This document shows, piece by piece, positions 17,765-30,050 of a stretch of 64,000 bases of DNA (within the stretch, counting starts at the first letter, position 1; the number at the start of each line of letters is the position of its first letter). Below the pieces are notes generated by a model. That model was not told the DNA's origin. It worked only from the letters and a program-made list of their open reading frames with translations, and made no database searches. This stretch comes from Candidatus Krumholzibacteriia bacterium (lineage in GTDB: Bacteria > Krumholzibacteriota > Krumholzibacteriia > LZORAL124-64-63). The stretch is from NCBI GenBank assembly GCA_016744705.1, contig JADGDU010000016.1, forward strand, positions 42,059-106,058. The letters are read 5' to 3'. Both the position numbers and the translations under genes were made by a program.

Positions 17765-20401
17765 ATGAACTATCCAGTATGGGATCTCTATGGTTTGGGT
17801 GGAGGATTCTGGATCGCCTTGATCGCCACCGTGCATGTTTTTGTATCCCACTTTGCCGTGGGTGGTGGCTTATGGCTGGTCCTGGCTGAGCGCAAAGCTC
17901 TCAAAGAAAATGACCAGACTTTTCTGGATTACGTCAAAGGTCACAGCAAGTTTTTCCTTTTGCTGACCATGGTCTTTGGCGGACTGACAGGTGTGGGTAT
18001 CTGGTGGACCATTGCCTTATTGAGCCCCAGTGGCACTTCGGTTCTCATCCATAATTTTGTCTTTGGATGGGCAGCTGAATGGGTCTGTTTCCTGGGTGAA
18101 ATAATTGCTCTGTTTATCTACTTCTACACCTTCGGAAAAATGCGTAGCAAGGAACACCAAATTATTGGTTGGTTCTATTTTATCTTTGCCTGGTTGAGCC
18201 TGGTGCTCATCACCGGAATTATTGGCTTCATGCTCACGCCGGGCGCCTGGCTTGAGACCGGAAACTTCTGGGACGGATTCTTCAACCCCAGCTTCTGGCC
18301 CTCTGTGTTCTTCCGCTCATTCTTGTCCTTCATGATTGCCGGTTGGTTTGGATTGATCACCGCCGTGCATCAAAAGGACCGGGCTTTCCGGGAAAAAGTG
18401 GTGCGTTACAGTGCCGCCTGGGTGCTCACTCCCTTCCTGCTGATGGTGGCTTCTGCCTACTGGTACGTCAAGGCTATGCCCGATGCCCAGGAAAGCATGA
18501 TCCTCTACAAGGCCAGCGAAATTGCTCCTTTTATCAAGAGCTTTTTGATGCTGACGCCGTTGCTGGTTGTGGGTGCTCTGGTTATGGCCATTCGCATGCC
18601 GGGGAAATTCAAACGACCCCTGGCTTATGTGGTGGTCCTCATTGGATTTTTCCATATGGCGTCCTTCGAATTTATCCGCGAAGGAGGGCGGCGACCTTTC
18701 GTCATCCACGGACATATGTATTCCAACTCCATCCTCCTGGAAGATGTGGATCTCATCAACCAACAGGGTATTCTCAAAACGGCCAAGTGGACCCAGTTCA
18801 AGGAAGTCACCCCAGAGAATGCACTGCAGGCTGGAGAAGAAATTTTCCGCATCGAGTGCTCCTCCTGCCATAGCCGTGGTGGTCCACTCAATGACATCCT
18901 GGCTCTGACAGAACACTTCCCCCTGTTGGGTATGGACACCCAGTTAGCCGGGCAGGGCAAGGTTGTGGAATATATGCCACCGTTCATGGGAACCACGGAA
19001 GAGCGCATGGCCCTGGCCCGATACATCGTGGAAGGCCTTCATGGCAAAACAGAGAACGCCACGAAATTTGTGCCCAAAGATATCGAAATCGAAATCCCTC
19101 CTTTCGATGTTGAAAATGATGAATTTGTATTGCTGGCCTGGAACAACCTGGGCATGCATTGCCTCAGCGACAGCGATCCCTACTTTGTCATATTACCCCC
19201 AGCCAATGAAATCCAGGCCCAACTCATCCAACGTGGGGATACTCCCGAGGTGGTCACCGAGGGTGTCACCATATCCTACGCAGTGGAAGCGGGCTTTGAA
19301 AACCCAGCCAAAGATGTGGAGTTCTGGAAATACTCCGAACAGAATTTCGGGGTCAAACTGGAAGATAATATTGGTCTGAAAGGCATGGGCCTTGAAGGAC
19401 ACTTACACCTCCAGGAGGCTCGGGGCATTTTTGAAGCGGCGATGGTTCCTATCGCGCCATACCAGGATGGGCACTACAACCCGTTCCCCATTTTCACCAT
19501 TGAGGCCACCGATACGGAAACCGGTGAGCTGCTGGCCATGACCAAAACGGTGGTGCCCACGGCCACGGAAATGGGTTGCAAAAATTGCCACGGTGGAGAA
19601 TGGCGAGTTGATGGGCTGGCTGGCTTCAGTGATGAAACCAGCGCTGCGGTCCTGGCTGTTCACGACAAGCAAAGCAAAACCGAATTGCTGGCCATGGCCG
19701 AAGCGGGCCAGCCTCGGTTGTGTGCCAGTTGTCACATGGATCCGGCTACAGGGACTGAAGGCAAACCTGAGTTGCTGAACCTGCCGACCGCCATCCACGG
19801 TTGGCACGCCAACTACCTCACGGGCCTGGGCGCAGAAGCATGTGCCTACTGTCATCCCTCCCTGCCTTCAGGCGCCACCCAGTGCCTGCGGGGTGGCCAC
19901 AGTGTCAACTTGGATTGCACCAACTGCCACGGGACCTTGGAAGACCATGCCCTCGGCCTGTTGGTAGCAGAGAAGGACAAAGGAAAACCCGGAGCCGACC
20001 GGTTGATTGCAAACCTGAAGCCCCGGGCCGTGGAAAGCATGGATCAAGTGGTGGGCCGTGTGCCCTGGTTGCAGGAACCGGATTGTATGGCATGTCATGA
20101 AGACTACCAGCGTCCGGATCCAGAGACAGCATCTTCGGTCTACAAGTGGGTTGCCGGACCATCAGACCTCTATCGATTCAGCTCAGACGAGTCAGAAGTC
20201 CTAACCTGTCTGGGTTGTCATGGTCCTCCTCATGCCACCTTCCCTACTTATAGCGATAAGTATGGAAAAGACCGAGACAATATGTTGCCCTTGCAACTCC
20301 AAAACAACAGGCGGCCCATTGGCGCCGGTGGAAACTGTAAGGTCTGCCACGGCATTGATATGGAAGATTCCGTGCATCACGAGAACATGGAAAATCCGTA
20401 A
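17765..20401 (+). CDS. CydA-like membrane protein fused to an octahaem cytochrome c region (subunit 2)
   Basis: 878 residues. Residues 1-335: about eight to nine membrane helices starting GFWIALIATVHVFVSHFAVG, with His haem-ligand candidates, ending at FIREGGRRPFVIHGHMYSN, which lines up with the conserved GRQPW region of CydA. Residues 345-430: a class I cytochrome c domain with CSSCH at 365 and a Met-rich MPPFMG. About 435-600: a haem-free domain starting LAWNNLGMHCLS. Residues 600-878: seven more CxxCH sites at 605, 653, 693, 718, 774, 815 and 858. The C-terminal half must be extracytoplasmic. Electrons could pass between a periplasmic donor and the membrane haems. No CydB-like gene is adjacent. 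Confidence 0.8.
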   Translation: MNYPVWDLYGLGGGFWIALIATVHVFVSHFAVGGGLWLVLAERKALKENDQTFLDYVKGHSKFFLLLTMVFGGLTGVGIWWTIALLSPSGTSVLIHNFVFGWAAEWVCFLGEIIALFIYFYTFGKMRSKEHQIIGWFYFIFAWLSLVLITGIIGFMLTPGAWLETGNFWDGFFNPSFWPSVFFRSFLSFMIAGWFGLITAVHQKDRAFREKVVRYSAAWVLTPFLLMVASAYWYVKAMPDAQESMILYKASEIAPFIKSFLMLTPLLVVGALVMAIRMPGKFKRPLAYVVVLIGFFHMASFEFIREGGRRPFVIHGHMYSNSILLEDVDLINQQGILKTAKWTQFKEVTPENALQAGEEIFRIECSSCHSRGGPLNDILALTEHFPLLGMDTQLAGQGKVVEYMPPFMGTTEERMALARYIVEGLHGKTENATKFVPKDIEIEIPPFDVENDEFVLLAWNNLGMHCLSDSDPYFVILPPANEIQAQLIQRGDTPEVVTEGVTISYAVEAGFENPAKDVEFWKYSEQNFGVKLEDNIGLKGMGLEGHLHLQEARGIFEAAMVPIAPYQDGHYNPFPIFTIEATDTETGELLAMTKTVVPTATEMGCKNCHGGEWRVDGLAGFSDETSAAVLAVHDKQSKTELLAMAEAGQPRLCASCHMDPATGTEGKPELLNLPTAIHGWHANYLTGLGAEACAYCHPSLPSGATQCLRGGHSVNLDCTNCHGTLEDHALGLLVAEKDKGKPGADRLIANLKPRAVESMDQVVGRVPWLQEPDCMACHEDYQRPDPETASSVYKWVAGPSDLYRFSSDESEVLTCLGCHGPPHATFPTYSDKYGKDRDNMLPLQLQNNRRPIGAGGNCKVCHGIDMEDSVHHENMENP

Positions 20402-20414
20402 TTACCATAGTCCG

Positions 20415-20455
20415 AAAAAAAGCCCCTGGGATACATCATCCCAGGGGCTTTTTTA
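20415..20455. terminator. Bidirectional terminator
   Basis: AAGCCCCTGGGAT / ATCCCAGGGGCTT, 13-base perfect stem with a 5-base loop, A-run to the left and T-run to the right, between the haem protein (+) and the hybrid kinase (-). Confidence 0.9.
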
Positions 20456-20475
20456 TGATTCATTATTCTTGGGTT

Positions 20476-22204
<1,729 letters not shown>

Positions 22205-22212
<8 letters not shown>

Positions 22213-23935
22213 CCTGATGCTCCCCAACTTCGACTTCGGCCAATTCCCGCCGCCAGTTTTCAATTTCAACAGGAGCTTTGTATCGTTGTGACAACCCCAT
22301 CTGGAGCCGCAATTCATTGACTTCGGATTTCAGAGCTACCATGCGCTCCTCACGGTTTACAGCATGGCTCACCAGAACATCCTGTTGATTTTTGGCTTTG
22401 CTGATTTGAGCTAGTTTATCTTCAAGAGCCTGTTCCGCTTTCACCTGTTTATCAACATCGACAAAGGTTTCCAATATATAGTTTTTCCCTTTGAGTTCGA
22501 TAGTAACAACGGTTTTGAAGATCTTCAACTCAGATCCATCCTGCCTCAACAACACCTTGCGATCACCCTCAATCTTTACATCTAAATCCAGGATAGGGCA
22601 GCGATTGCAGGCAGAAGGGCACATGAAACCGTGGCAAATTTTTCCCAGTGCCTCATCCTTTGTTCGTCCCAACATATTCAGGGCTGCTGGATTGGCATCT
22701 ACAATGGTCCGGCTGGCAGGATCGATGATCACGACCCCAGCCTGTACCGAATCCAGAATGACTTCCAACCTGAGTAAGGATTCCGTGCGCTCAGCTTCGG
22801 CGTCCTGAAGGGAAGTCACCATGGATTGAATATCCCTATTGAGTTGGCCAATTTCATCTTGAGAGGTATCAATAACCTGCTCTACTTTGGCACCCAGAGT
22901 CACTTGTCTGGTGAAACGCTTGAGATCGACCAACCGATCCAAATTGGCCCTAATAAAGTATCCCACAAGCACCAGAGTCGGAAAAACCAGTGCGACCATC
23001 AGCAGAATGTTTTTTTGTAATTTTTTGACGATTGGGTCCAGCAGGATATGACGAGGTGTTTCGCGAGTAACAACCAGCGTTGGTTCGGCCAGGGAGCTAC
23101 CAATCAGATGATGTTTCACAAGAACATCATTCACCCAATAAATCCCCTCAATATCCTGGCCTGCGTTGTGGAATTCGTGAAGCCGGCAATCTTCACCATG
23201 ATCCGGAAACATCAATTCCCCGGTTATGGTATGAAGATGGACCGTCGTTTCCCGCGAAGGATCACTCCAGCTGGAGACCATCGGTTCCAAAACATCTGAA
23301 CCGATATCCACTCCCACAACACCCAAAAACACACCCTCATTGATAACGGGAGTTATGGCTCGTAAAACAGGAGACTCACTCTCCAACATTGTGCCATCAG
23401 GCCACCACACCAGTTGAGGGCGAGGGTTCTTTCGGAAAGCCTCATACCATCCGGCATGTCCCGTTATTTCATTTTCAGAAAAGCTTTTCAAAACGGGGCC
23501 CTGTGCAGCCAGGTTTGCCCAGTACGGCGAAAAACGACCTTTGTCACTGCTGCCCGGCAATCCTTCGTAGGCCGGATCACACATATCGAAGGCATCGGTT
23601 TCCCACACGGAAAAGACGCCAGCAAAGTTTTCGTTTTTTCCCAGTACGCCTTTCAAAATAAGAGTGGCCGGTTCACGTTCTAAATCCAGAGTGTTCTCCA
23701 AATCGTAAACCTTACTGAAAACGGCAGCCGTCAGATTTGCCGAATTCAACGCCGACTCCAAGAGAGCTTGCAATTCGGTGGATTGCTCTATGGTCCTGGC
23801 CTGGAAATGATCTTCCGCCTGTTTCACGGCAACCTTTTGCTGCTGGGAGACCGAGAAGAACAACAAGCTGAGATTGATCAACAAAATGGGCAAACCCACC
23901 ATGAGGATCATTTTAGTTTTCAGCGAATTGAACAT
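22205..23935 (-). CDS. Membrane sensor with double-Cache, HAMP and Cys-rich PAS domains
   Basis: 576 residues. TM1 (about 9-29), a large extracytoplasmic Cache domain (about 35-300, with [22 protein letters not shown]), TM2 (about 305-327), HAMP, then a PAS domain carrying Cys434, Cys439, Cys443 and Cys446 ([14 protein letters not shown]), then a coiled coil. The four cysteines could hold a metal or Fe-S centre or form a redox switch. No kinase domain: that is supplied by the overlapping downstream gene. GGAG lies nine bases before the ATG. Confidence 0.85.
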
Positions 23936-24196
23936 CAGTTGATACTCCCGTCATCCATGCATTAAAACTCATGGATTCCCAGTATTATTGTGCCACACAG
24001 ATGCCAACCAGCAACCACCTGGATCAAGCATTTCTCTCAGAGATTATCGGACAACAGCGGGAAACCTTTACAGGTATCATGTTTTTGAGAATCATTGTCT
24101 TTAATGGGGGGATGTACCCTCTGGCGGAATATCGCCTTAACTGCATGTCGCATCGTTAAGATAGGTTTTGTCAAATTGGTAAAGAACAGACCGGCA

Positions 24197-26416
24197 TCAT
24201 TTTTCAAACCCCAACAAGACGCGCCATCCATGCCCATCACTGCCTTCTGCCACCGGGTGGGCCGCGTATATTCTAATTTTATTAAACTCACCCAAACCTG
24301 GCACATCAAACCGTTTTCCAAATCCAAAACCAACATCCATGCGCCAACCTCGCGCCCCTTCATGAGGGCCTTGGATACCCTCGCCCACATCCCAGGTTTT
24401 TCCCCAGTCTACAAATCCGATGGGTTGTAGCTGCCAATGTTTCAGGATTGGCACTTTGGCCATCCTGAACAAATCGAAACCGAACCGGGTGTCCAGCGAG
24501 GCGTGAAGATCCGCATCCCCCGTCAACTCACCAGCACCGTAACCACGCAATGAGCCATAGTCACCCAACCAGGATTTCATCTGTACGGGAGCCGTGCCAT
24601 CAAGCCTCTTATGGGAGCCCTTCAGAAGCCATTGGTTTCCCCATTTATCCAGCCAGTCTACATGACCGTTCACCTGAAATTGTTGTCTGGATGTATCACT
24701 GCCTAAGGCAGGTGCCTTTTGAAATTCATGCCATGTGTAATCACCCTCCAACTGTAACGGGCCCCAAGTCCAAGATGCCCCTGCCGTTGCATACGCATCA
24801 TCCAGGTTCTCAGCCATCAAGTTTCCATCCGGGCGCAAGGAACGGCCCAGGACATTCCAACTGGTTTCCTGAGCCCAGGCCCTGTGTTCCATTTTTCCAC
24901 CACCGGCACGCAGTACTAATTGGCGCGCCGGACGCCATTTTAAGAGGCCTTGAAAGCCACGTTCTTCGAAATAGTGATTGGGGTCACTGCCATAGAAAAA
25001 GGAAGTGAAAGACCGTGTGTGGCGACGGTTATCACCCGCAAAGAGGCCACTGTCCTTGCTGCCAGATATTTGCAGCGAAAGAGCCTCATACAGGGGGCCC
25101 CGGTAATCGCGGCCATCCTGTGGCGCATCCTTCAACTTCCTGCGGGAACGCACCAAAGGCAGATCCAATTCACCGGCATACACTGATCTTTGGTTTGCAA
25201 AGGCAAACCCCGCAGTAAGGTCCAGACGAGGGTTAAGGGGCCCTAGCTTTTCAATGCTTAAACCGACTTTCGCAACCACCCCCTGCGCCCGGTTGTATCC
25301 GGGAGTTTTAAGGTATTTGGGTTTCACCTTCCATAAGTTCCCATCACGCAAATCCTGCAATCGTTCCGTGCCTACGTCAGTCAACGAATCGATCATGGCC
25401 ATGTTAAGAGTAAGCGGTACGGTCTCTGGGCTCAATTCTGCGATCCATCCGCTACTCATCTGATTCCAGAAGATGGACAGAGAGTCGTTGCTCGCCTCTT
25501 CACTCAACCAAAACCCACCCGCCATTTCTTCTTTGGAGATTTCCGACACACCAGCACCCGGGGCCGTGTCCTGCGGATTGAGTGCCTCTCCATTGATGAC
25601 CACATCCTGCAAACTGACACGCAATTCCACGTTATCGGGAATGGGCACCAGAGGTACGTTCCTCAGTTTGATTTTCATGAATATTTCAGTGGGAAACCAG
25701 AAATCGCCAAACCGCTCCTGACTCATGCGATAGACAGGAATGGATTCGAGGAACATGGGATAGGGAACGGTATCAGTCATCCGGGCTTCAAATTTTCGGA
25801 CCACCCAGTTGGAATAATCGACCCAGATGGTGCCTGAGGGCAGGGCCTCAAATTTCCCTTTGGGGCGAAAGCTGATTTTATAGATCAGATTATTACCCAC
25901 CAGAAGCCGGTCCAGGATTTGGTAATGGTACCGGTGCCCCCCAGTGGAAGAAAAAGGCATTTCTTCGACCAGGTCATCCTGCACCGGCAAAAACTCGGCC
26001 GTGATCTCTTCATCGGTCTCGTCTTCCACCTGTTCGCCATCCTCAAACTTACGACTGCGCTCCCAGAGCTTGGCAATCTGATCGCCCATTTCGCGGCTGA
26101 AGTTATGGCGCATGGCAAATTCTTCGATTTTGTAATTACCCCCGGCCTCTTCTGGTTTCTCGCGCACGACCTGGGTGATGAGGGTAGTGTATTCATAGCT
26201 GGCCATGAGGTAATCGTCCCGTTTGATACGGCGGGTGATTTTCTCTATGACTTCTTCTATGGTGACCTGAGGGGCGGAAACAACGACTGTATCTGAAGAA
26301 GATGGATCGGTACTTAGGGTGTCGGCTGGTGAATTGCTGGGGGCAGCGTAGACCAGTACAGGGGTGGATAAAATGAAAGCGACAGCCCAGTTCACAACAT
26401 TCAGTTTGGACAACAG
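24197..26416 (-). CDS. Outer-membrane barrel protein, Omp85/surface-antigen-like
   Basis: A protein of about 740 residues. Signal peptide (cut near VYAAP), an N-terminal helical and beta region (about 50-300) with KFEALPSGTIWVDYSNWVV, which resembles outer-membrane lipoprotein-binding folds, then a C-terminal half full of alternating strands. LRGYGAGELTGDADLHAS near the end matches the LRGY motif of Omp85-type barrels, and the last residue run is a typical barrel ending. Start is a TTG at 26419-26417 with AGGAAGAGG upstream (the coordinate given ends at the second codon boundary; the TTG itself occupies 26417-26419). Might insert or export envelope components. Function not assigned. Confidence 0.65.
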   Translation of the reverse strand: MLSKLNVVNWAVAFILSTPVLVYAAPSNSPADTLSTDPSSSDTVVVSAPQVTIEEVIEKITRRIKRDDYLMASYEYTTLITQVVREKPEEAGGNYKIEEFAMRHNFSREMGDQIAKLWERSRKFEDGEQVEDETDEEITAEFLPVQDDLVEEMPFSSTGGHRYHYQILDRLLVGNNLIYKISFRPKGKFEALPSGTIWVDYSNWVVRKFEARMTDTVPYPMFLESIPVYRMSQERFGDFWFPTEIFMKIKLRNVPLVPIPDNVELRVSLQDVVINGEALNPQDTAPGAGVSEISKEEMAGGFWLSEEASNDSLSIFWNQMSSGWIAELSPETVPLTLNMAMIDSLTDVGTERLQDLRDGNLWKVKPKYLKTPGYNRAQGVVAKVGLSIEKLGPLNPRLDLTAGFAFANQRSVYAGELDLPLVRSRRKLKDAPQDGRDYRGPLYEALSLQISGSKDSGLFAGDNRRHTRSFTSFFYGSDPNHYFEERGFQGLLKWRPARQLVLRAGGGKMEHRAWAQETSWNVLGRSLRPDGNLMAENLDDAYATAGASWTWGPLQLEGDYTWHEFQKAPALGSDTSRQQFQVNGHVDWLDKWGNQWLLKGSHKRLDGTAPVQMKSWLGDYGSLRGYGAGELTGDADLHASLDTRFGFDLFRMAKVPILKHWQLQPIGFVDWGKTWDVGEGIQGPHEGARGWRMDVGFGFGKRFDVPGLGEFNKIRIYAAHPVAEGSDGHGWRVLLGFEK

Positions 26417-26621
26417 CAAGAAATTGACCTCTTCCTTTTGGGTTGCCTTTTCTACAGATAATTTTTCACGGGAAATTATAGAATAATTATGCTGATGAAG
26501 ATACTAGCGTTTGGGCTGCCAGGCGGAACTCAAGATTGAGATATTTAATAGCATTTGTGTCTGGTCTTCGGTACAGCACAGACCAGACACATTTTCAGAG
26601 GCACAACCTACATGCTCAGGG

Positions 26622-26828
26622 TCAATCCATGAAAAAGTCGAAGACATTGCCCAAAGCGCTGCTATTGGCCTTAAATAACTCGGTATATGAACATTGAGCA
26701 CAAGTCACGGTGGTGAATTTGTTGCTTTGAACATTAAAAATCTTAGTGAAAAAACCGCCGGTGGCGCGGATCTCTCCCATTTGATAGACAGTGTGTTTGC
26801 ACTTGGGGCATTCATATTGGAGTGACAT
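26622..26828 (-). CDS. DUF2082-type zinc-ribbon protein
   Basis: 68 residues with two zinc knuckles, CPKC (7-10) and CAQC (43-46), in the order and spacing of the DUF2082 nucleic-acid-binding-type zinc ribbon family. The segment GGFFTKIFNVQSNKFTTVTC is typical. AAGGA precedes the ATG. Small stand-alone gene, function unknown. Confidence 0.75.
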   Translation of the reverse strand: MSLQYECPKCKHTVYQMGEIRATGGFFTKIFNVQSNKFTTVTCAQCSYTELFKANSSALGNVFDFFMD

Positions 26829-27139
26829 GATTTTCCTTTTTGTTGGTGACTACATAGGTACCCGCCAAGCGTTGGAAATATTCATTAGATTTTGAACATC
26901 ATCCTGATGGCCACCAAACTCCTACCAGGCCCCTATGGCTTAAACCCGACCCAAATTTTCAAAATGTGTTATAATAGTCTTTAGAAAATATCTTATGTGC
27001 TTTCGCCATTTCATTTGCATCGTAAGATCCCTTTCCTACCCATGTTTCCACTCATCCGCAGTAGCCTTCAAGCTGGCGTGTGCGTACCAGAATATGAATC
27101 CTGCCCCTAATCGGGCACCCTGAAATCAAGGAGCGGCTC
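26829..27139. other. Intergenic region upstream of the S8 protease
   Basis: No gene seen. It holds an extended -10 promoter candidate (listed separately), a small TGCCC/GGGCA hairpin at about 27101-27120, and the AAGGAG of the protease gene. Confidence 0.5.
26967..26975 (+). promoter_or_regulatory. Extended -10 promoter candidate for the S8 protease
   Basis: TGTTATAAT (TGn followed by TATAAT) about 165 bases before the start; no good -35 box. It implies a leader of roughly 155 bases. Confidence 0.5.
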
Positions 27140-30031
27140 GTGAACAAATTCATTTTTTCACTCGTTTTAACCGTTTTTCTGGCAACCAGTGCCCAGGCAG
27201 GCACCATCTCCCCCAACTTGCAAACCCTGCTGGACGCCAAAGGCGCTGAGGAAACCGTCGGCGTCATAGTCTATATGGCCGAGCAAGCACCCATCGCTCA
27301 GCTCCAGGAAGACTTGCGAGCTGGCAAAGCCACCCGGCAGCAACGCCACAGCGTCATCATTTCCGCCTTGCAGGACGTCACCCGTGCTCAAGATGGCCTG
27401 CTTGACGACTTGGCCAACATGAAGGGCGATGGCGACGTCGTGGGCTTCACAAGCTACTGGATCAGTAATCTGGTGGTGGTTCAAGCCATCCCCTCGGTCA
27501 TCGAACGCATTGCTGAGCGTAGCGATGTGGAAACCGTTGAGCTCAACTTTGAGCCGGAGTTGATCGAGCCCACCAACCGCCGGGACGCCCAAGCCGGAGG
27601 CGACAGCGAAGGCAACCGCAGCATCGGTATCACCAACGGATTGAGCGCCATCAACGCTGACCGGGTCTGGTACGAGCTGGGAATTACCGGTGAAGGCCGG
27701 ATCGTGGGTAGCATGGACACCGGCGTGGATGGGAATCACCCCGCTCTGGCTGACCGCTGGCGCGGCTTAACCCACTCCTGGCAAGAATCATGGCACGATG
27801 TGGTCGGCCCTTCCTCTCAGTTCCCTAACGATTCAAACAGCCATGGCACCCATACCACCGGCACCATGGCCGGAGTCGCCGAAAATGATACCATCGGAGT
27901 GGCCTGGGGCGCCCAATGGATCGCCGCCAACCCCATCGACCAAGGGGTCGGCTTTTCCTTCAACAACGATATCATTGACTGCCTCCAGTGGTTCACTGAC
28001 CCGGACGGAAACCCCGGCACCATCTCTGACGTACCCGACGCCGTGTGTAACTCCTGGGGTGTCAGCGAAAACTTTGGTTACGCCGATTGCTACAGCTCAT
28101 GGTTCACCGTCATCGACAACTGCGAAGCTGCGGGCGTGGTCACCTTGTGGGCCACCGGCAACGAAGGCCCATCGGCCAATACGGTTCGCTCACCTGCAGA
28201 CAGAGCCACCTCTACCCTCAATGCATTCAGTGTTGGCTCGGTCAATGCCAACACCTCTTATCCCTACCCTATTTCCGGCTTTTCCAGCCGGGGTCCCAGC
28301 ACTTGCAGTGCTCCGGAATTGAACCTTATCAAGCCCGAAGTTTCAGCTCCTGGTACCGGCGTTTACAGTTCCATTCCCGGTGGCGGCTATTCCTACTATG
28401 ATGGAACCTCCATGGCCACGCCTCACGTGGCGGGAGTGGTGGCCCTCATGCGCCAGGCTGCCCCAAATATTGAGGTCAACACCATCAAACAAATCCTGAT
28501 GGATTCTGCCCTCGACTTTGGGACCCCCGGTGAAGACAACAACTTCGGTTGGGGTTTCATCGACGCTTACGAAGCCGTTGTCCTGGCTCTGCAATACAGC
28601 TTTGGTCAGTACTCTGGCCAGGTGACCAACGGCAGCTACGGCGGCGCTCCCCTCAATGGTGTGGAAGTCACCCTGAGTCTTGGGGATTCAGCTTATCAGC
28701 AACTCACCAACAATGAGGGTCAGTTCAGCATTTACGCTCCCAACGGAACTTACACTGTGGCGGTGACGGCACCTGGCTTCGCCACCGGAACTTCCACTGT
28801 GCAGATGAACCATCCTGATATCATCAATGAGGACTTTGCCTTAGTGGACAACACCGGCCCCGCCATCACCAACGTCACCTTGCCTCTGACCGTCAGTGAT
28901 GCCGACCCGTCCTACCCAATTTCCGCACAGGCTGCCGATCACAGCACCGTGGTCAGCGCCGCTTTGCATTATCGCAACAACAATGGCCCCTGGATGGAAT
29001 TGCCGATGGTTCTGGATGGCGACATTTTCAGTGCCAGTATCCCCAGCCAGGACTCCAACTCCTCCATCGATTATTACGTCTCTGCCGTTGATGGCATTGG
29101 CCTGACGGGAACCGCTCCTTTGAGCGCACCTGAAGAGTCATACAACATGCTTGTAGCTGGTGAGTTTTACGGCTACAGCGTGGAAAACCCAGAAGACAAC
29201 CAATGGCAAACAGGTATTGCCGGCGATACGGCCACCGCAGGTATGTGGGTGCGGGCCAATCCGGTGGGCGCAGAAATTCTGGGCATTCAAGTCCAGCCTG
29301 AAGACGATCATACAGCAGACCCAGGTGTCATGTGTTTTGTCACCGGCAATGGAGAGCCCGGTGGTAGTGCCGTCAGTTCTGATATCGACGGTGGTTGCAC
29401 CACTCTCATGAGCCCCGTGTTCGATTTGAGTAGCGTAGAAACAGCCTTCGCCAAGTACTGGCGTTGGTACGGTGAAGCCGGCGCTGTGCCCGATGATGAA
29501 CTGGCCGTGGATGTCTCCGATGATGGCGGACAGACCTGGATCGAAGTGGAACGAGTGGAGGACGTGGTTGCCGAGTGGACCCAAGTTGTGGTCGACCTGA
29601 ATCAGTTGATCGAATTCACTGACCAGGTTGTGTTCCGCTTCGTGGGTTGCGACCTCAATACCAGCAGCCTTGTGGATGCCGCTATTGATGATTTTACGAT
29701 CCTGGCTTACACCCCACAAACCTCAGCGGCACCTGGTGAAAACCTCCAGCCTGCTGTGGTGCGCTTAGCCCAGAACCGTCCCAATCCCTTCAACCCCAGC
29801 ACCACCATTGCCTTTGAATTGCCTTCGACTGAGCAAGTTGAACTGGTTATTTATGCTCTGGATGGCCGACGGGTCACCACCTTGATCTCCAGCCAAATGT
29901 CTGCCGGTGCACACCAGGTTGTGTGGAGTGGCCGAGATGACAGAGGCAAGCAAGTCTCCTCCGGAGCTTACTTCTACCGCCTGCAGGCTGGCTCTCAAGT
30001 GCAGACCAGGCGAATGATTCTGGTCAAATAA
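27140..30031 (+). CDS. Secreted subtilisin-family (S8) serine protease with C-terminal FlgD-like domain
   Basis: 963 residues. Signal peptide (cut near AQAG), an inhibitor-like propeptide (to about 150), then the S8 catalytic domain with Asp193 (MDTGVDG), His235 (SHGTHTTG), the oxyanion Asn in ATGNEG, and Ser424 (GTSMATPH). Then a carboxypeptidase-regulatory-like beta domain, a second Ig-like region, a jellyroll-like segment, and the FlgD-like Ig domain beginning NRPNPFNPSTTIAF and ending RRMILVK. Start is a GTG with AAGGAG six bases upstream. Exported, likely cell-surface or released; degrades proteins. The C-terminal domain is probably the sorting element. Confidence 0.92.
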   Translation: MNKFIFSLVLTVFLATSAQAGTISPNLQTLLDAKGAEETVGVIVYMAEQAPIAQLQEDLRAGKATRQQRHSVIISALQDVTRAQDGLLDDLANMKGDGDVVGFTSYWISNLVVVQAIPSVIERIAERSDVETVELNFEPELIEPTNRRDAQAGGDSEGNRSIGITNGLSAINADRVWYELGITGEGRIVGSMDTGVDGNHPALADRWRGLTHSWQESWHDVVGPSSQFPNDSNSHGTHTTGTMAGVAENDTIGVAWGAQWIAANPIDQGVGFSFNNDIIDCLQWFTDPDGNPGTISDVPDAVCNSWGVSENFGYADCYSSWFTVIDNCEAAGVVTLWATGNEGPSANTVRSPADRATSTLNAFSVGSVNANTSYPYPISGFSSRGPSTCSAPELNLIKPEVSAPGTGVYSSIPGGGYSYYDGTSMATPHVAGVVALMRQAAPNIEVNTIKQILMDSALDFGTPGEDNNFGWGFIDAYEAVVLALQYSFGQYSGQVTNGSYGGAPLNGVEVTLSLGDSAYQQLTNNEGQFSIYAPNGTYTVAVTAPGFATGTSTVQMNHPDIINEDFALVDNTGPAITNVTLPLTVSDADPSYPISAQAADHSTVVSAALHYRNNNGPWMELPMVLDGDIFSASIPSQDSNSSIDYYVSAVDGIGLTGTAPLSAPEESYNMLVAGEFYGYSVENPEDNQWQTGIAGDTATAGMWVRANPVGAEILGIQVQPEDDHTADPGVMCFVTGNGEPGGSAVSSDIDGGCTTLMSPVFDLSSVETAFAKYWRWYGEAGAVPDDELAVDVSDDGGQTWIEVERVEDVVAEWTQVVVDLNQLIEFTDQVVFRFVGCDLNTSSLVDAAIDDFTILAYTPQTSAAPGENLQPAVVRLAQNRPNPFNPSTTIAFELPSTEQVELVIYALDGRRVTTLISSQMSAGAHQVVWSGRDDRGKQVSSGAYFYRLQAGSQVQTRRMILVK

Positions 30032-30050
30032 CGACGCAGGTTTTCTGAAA

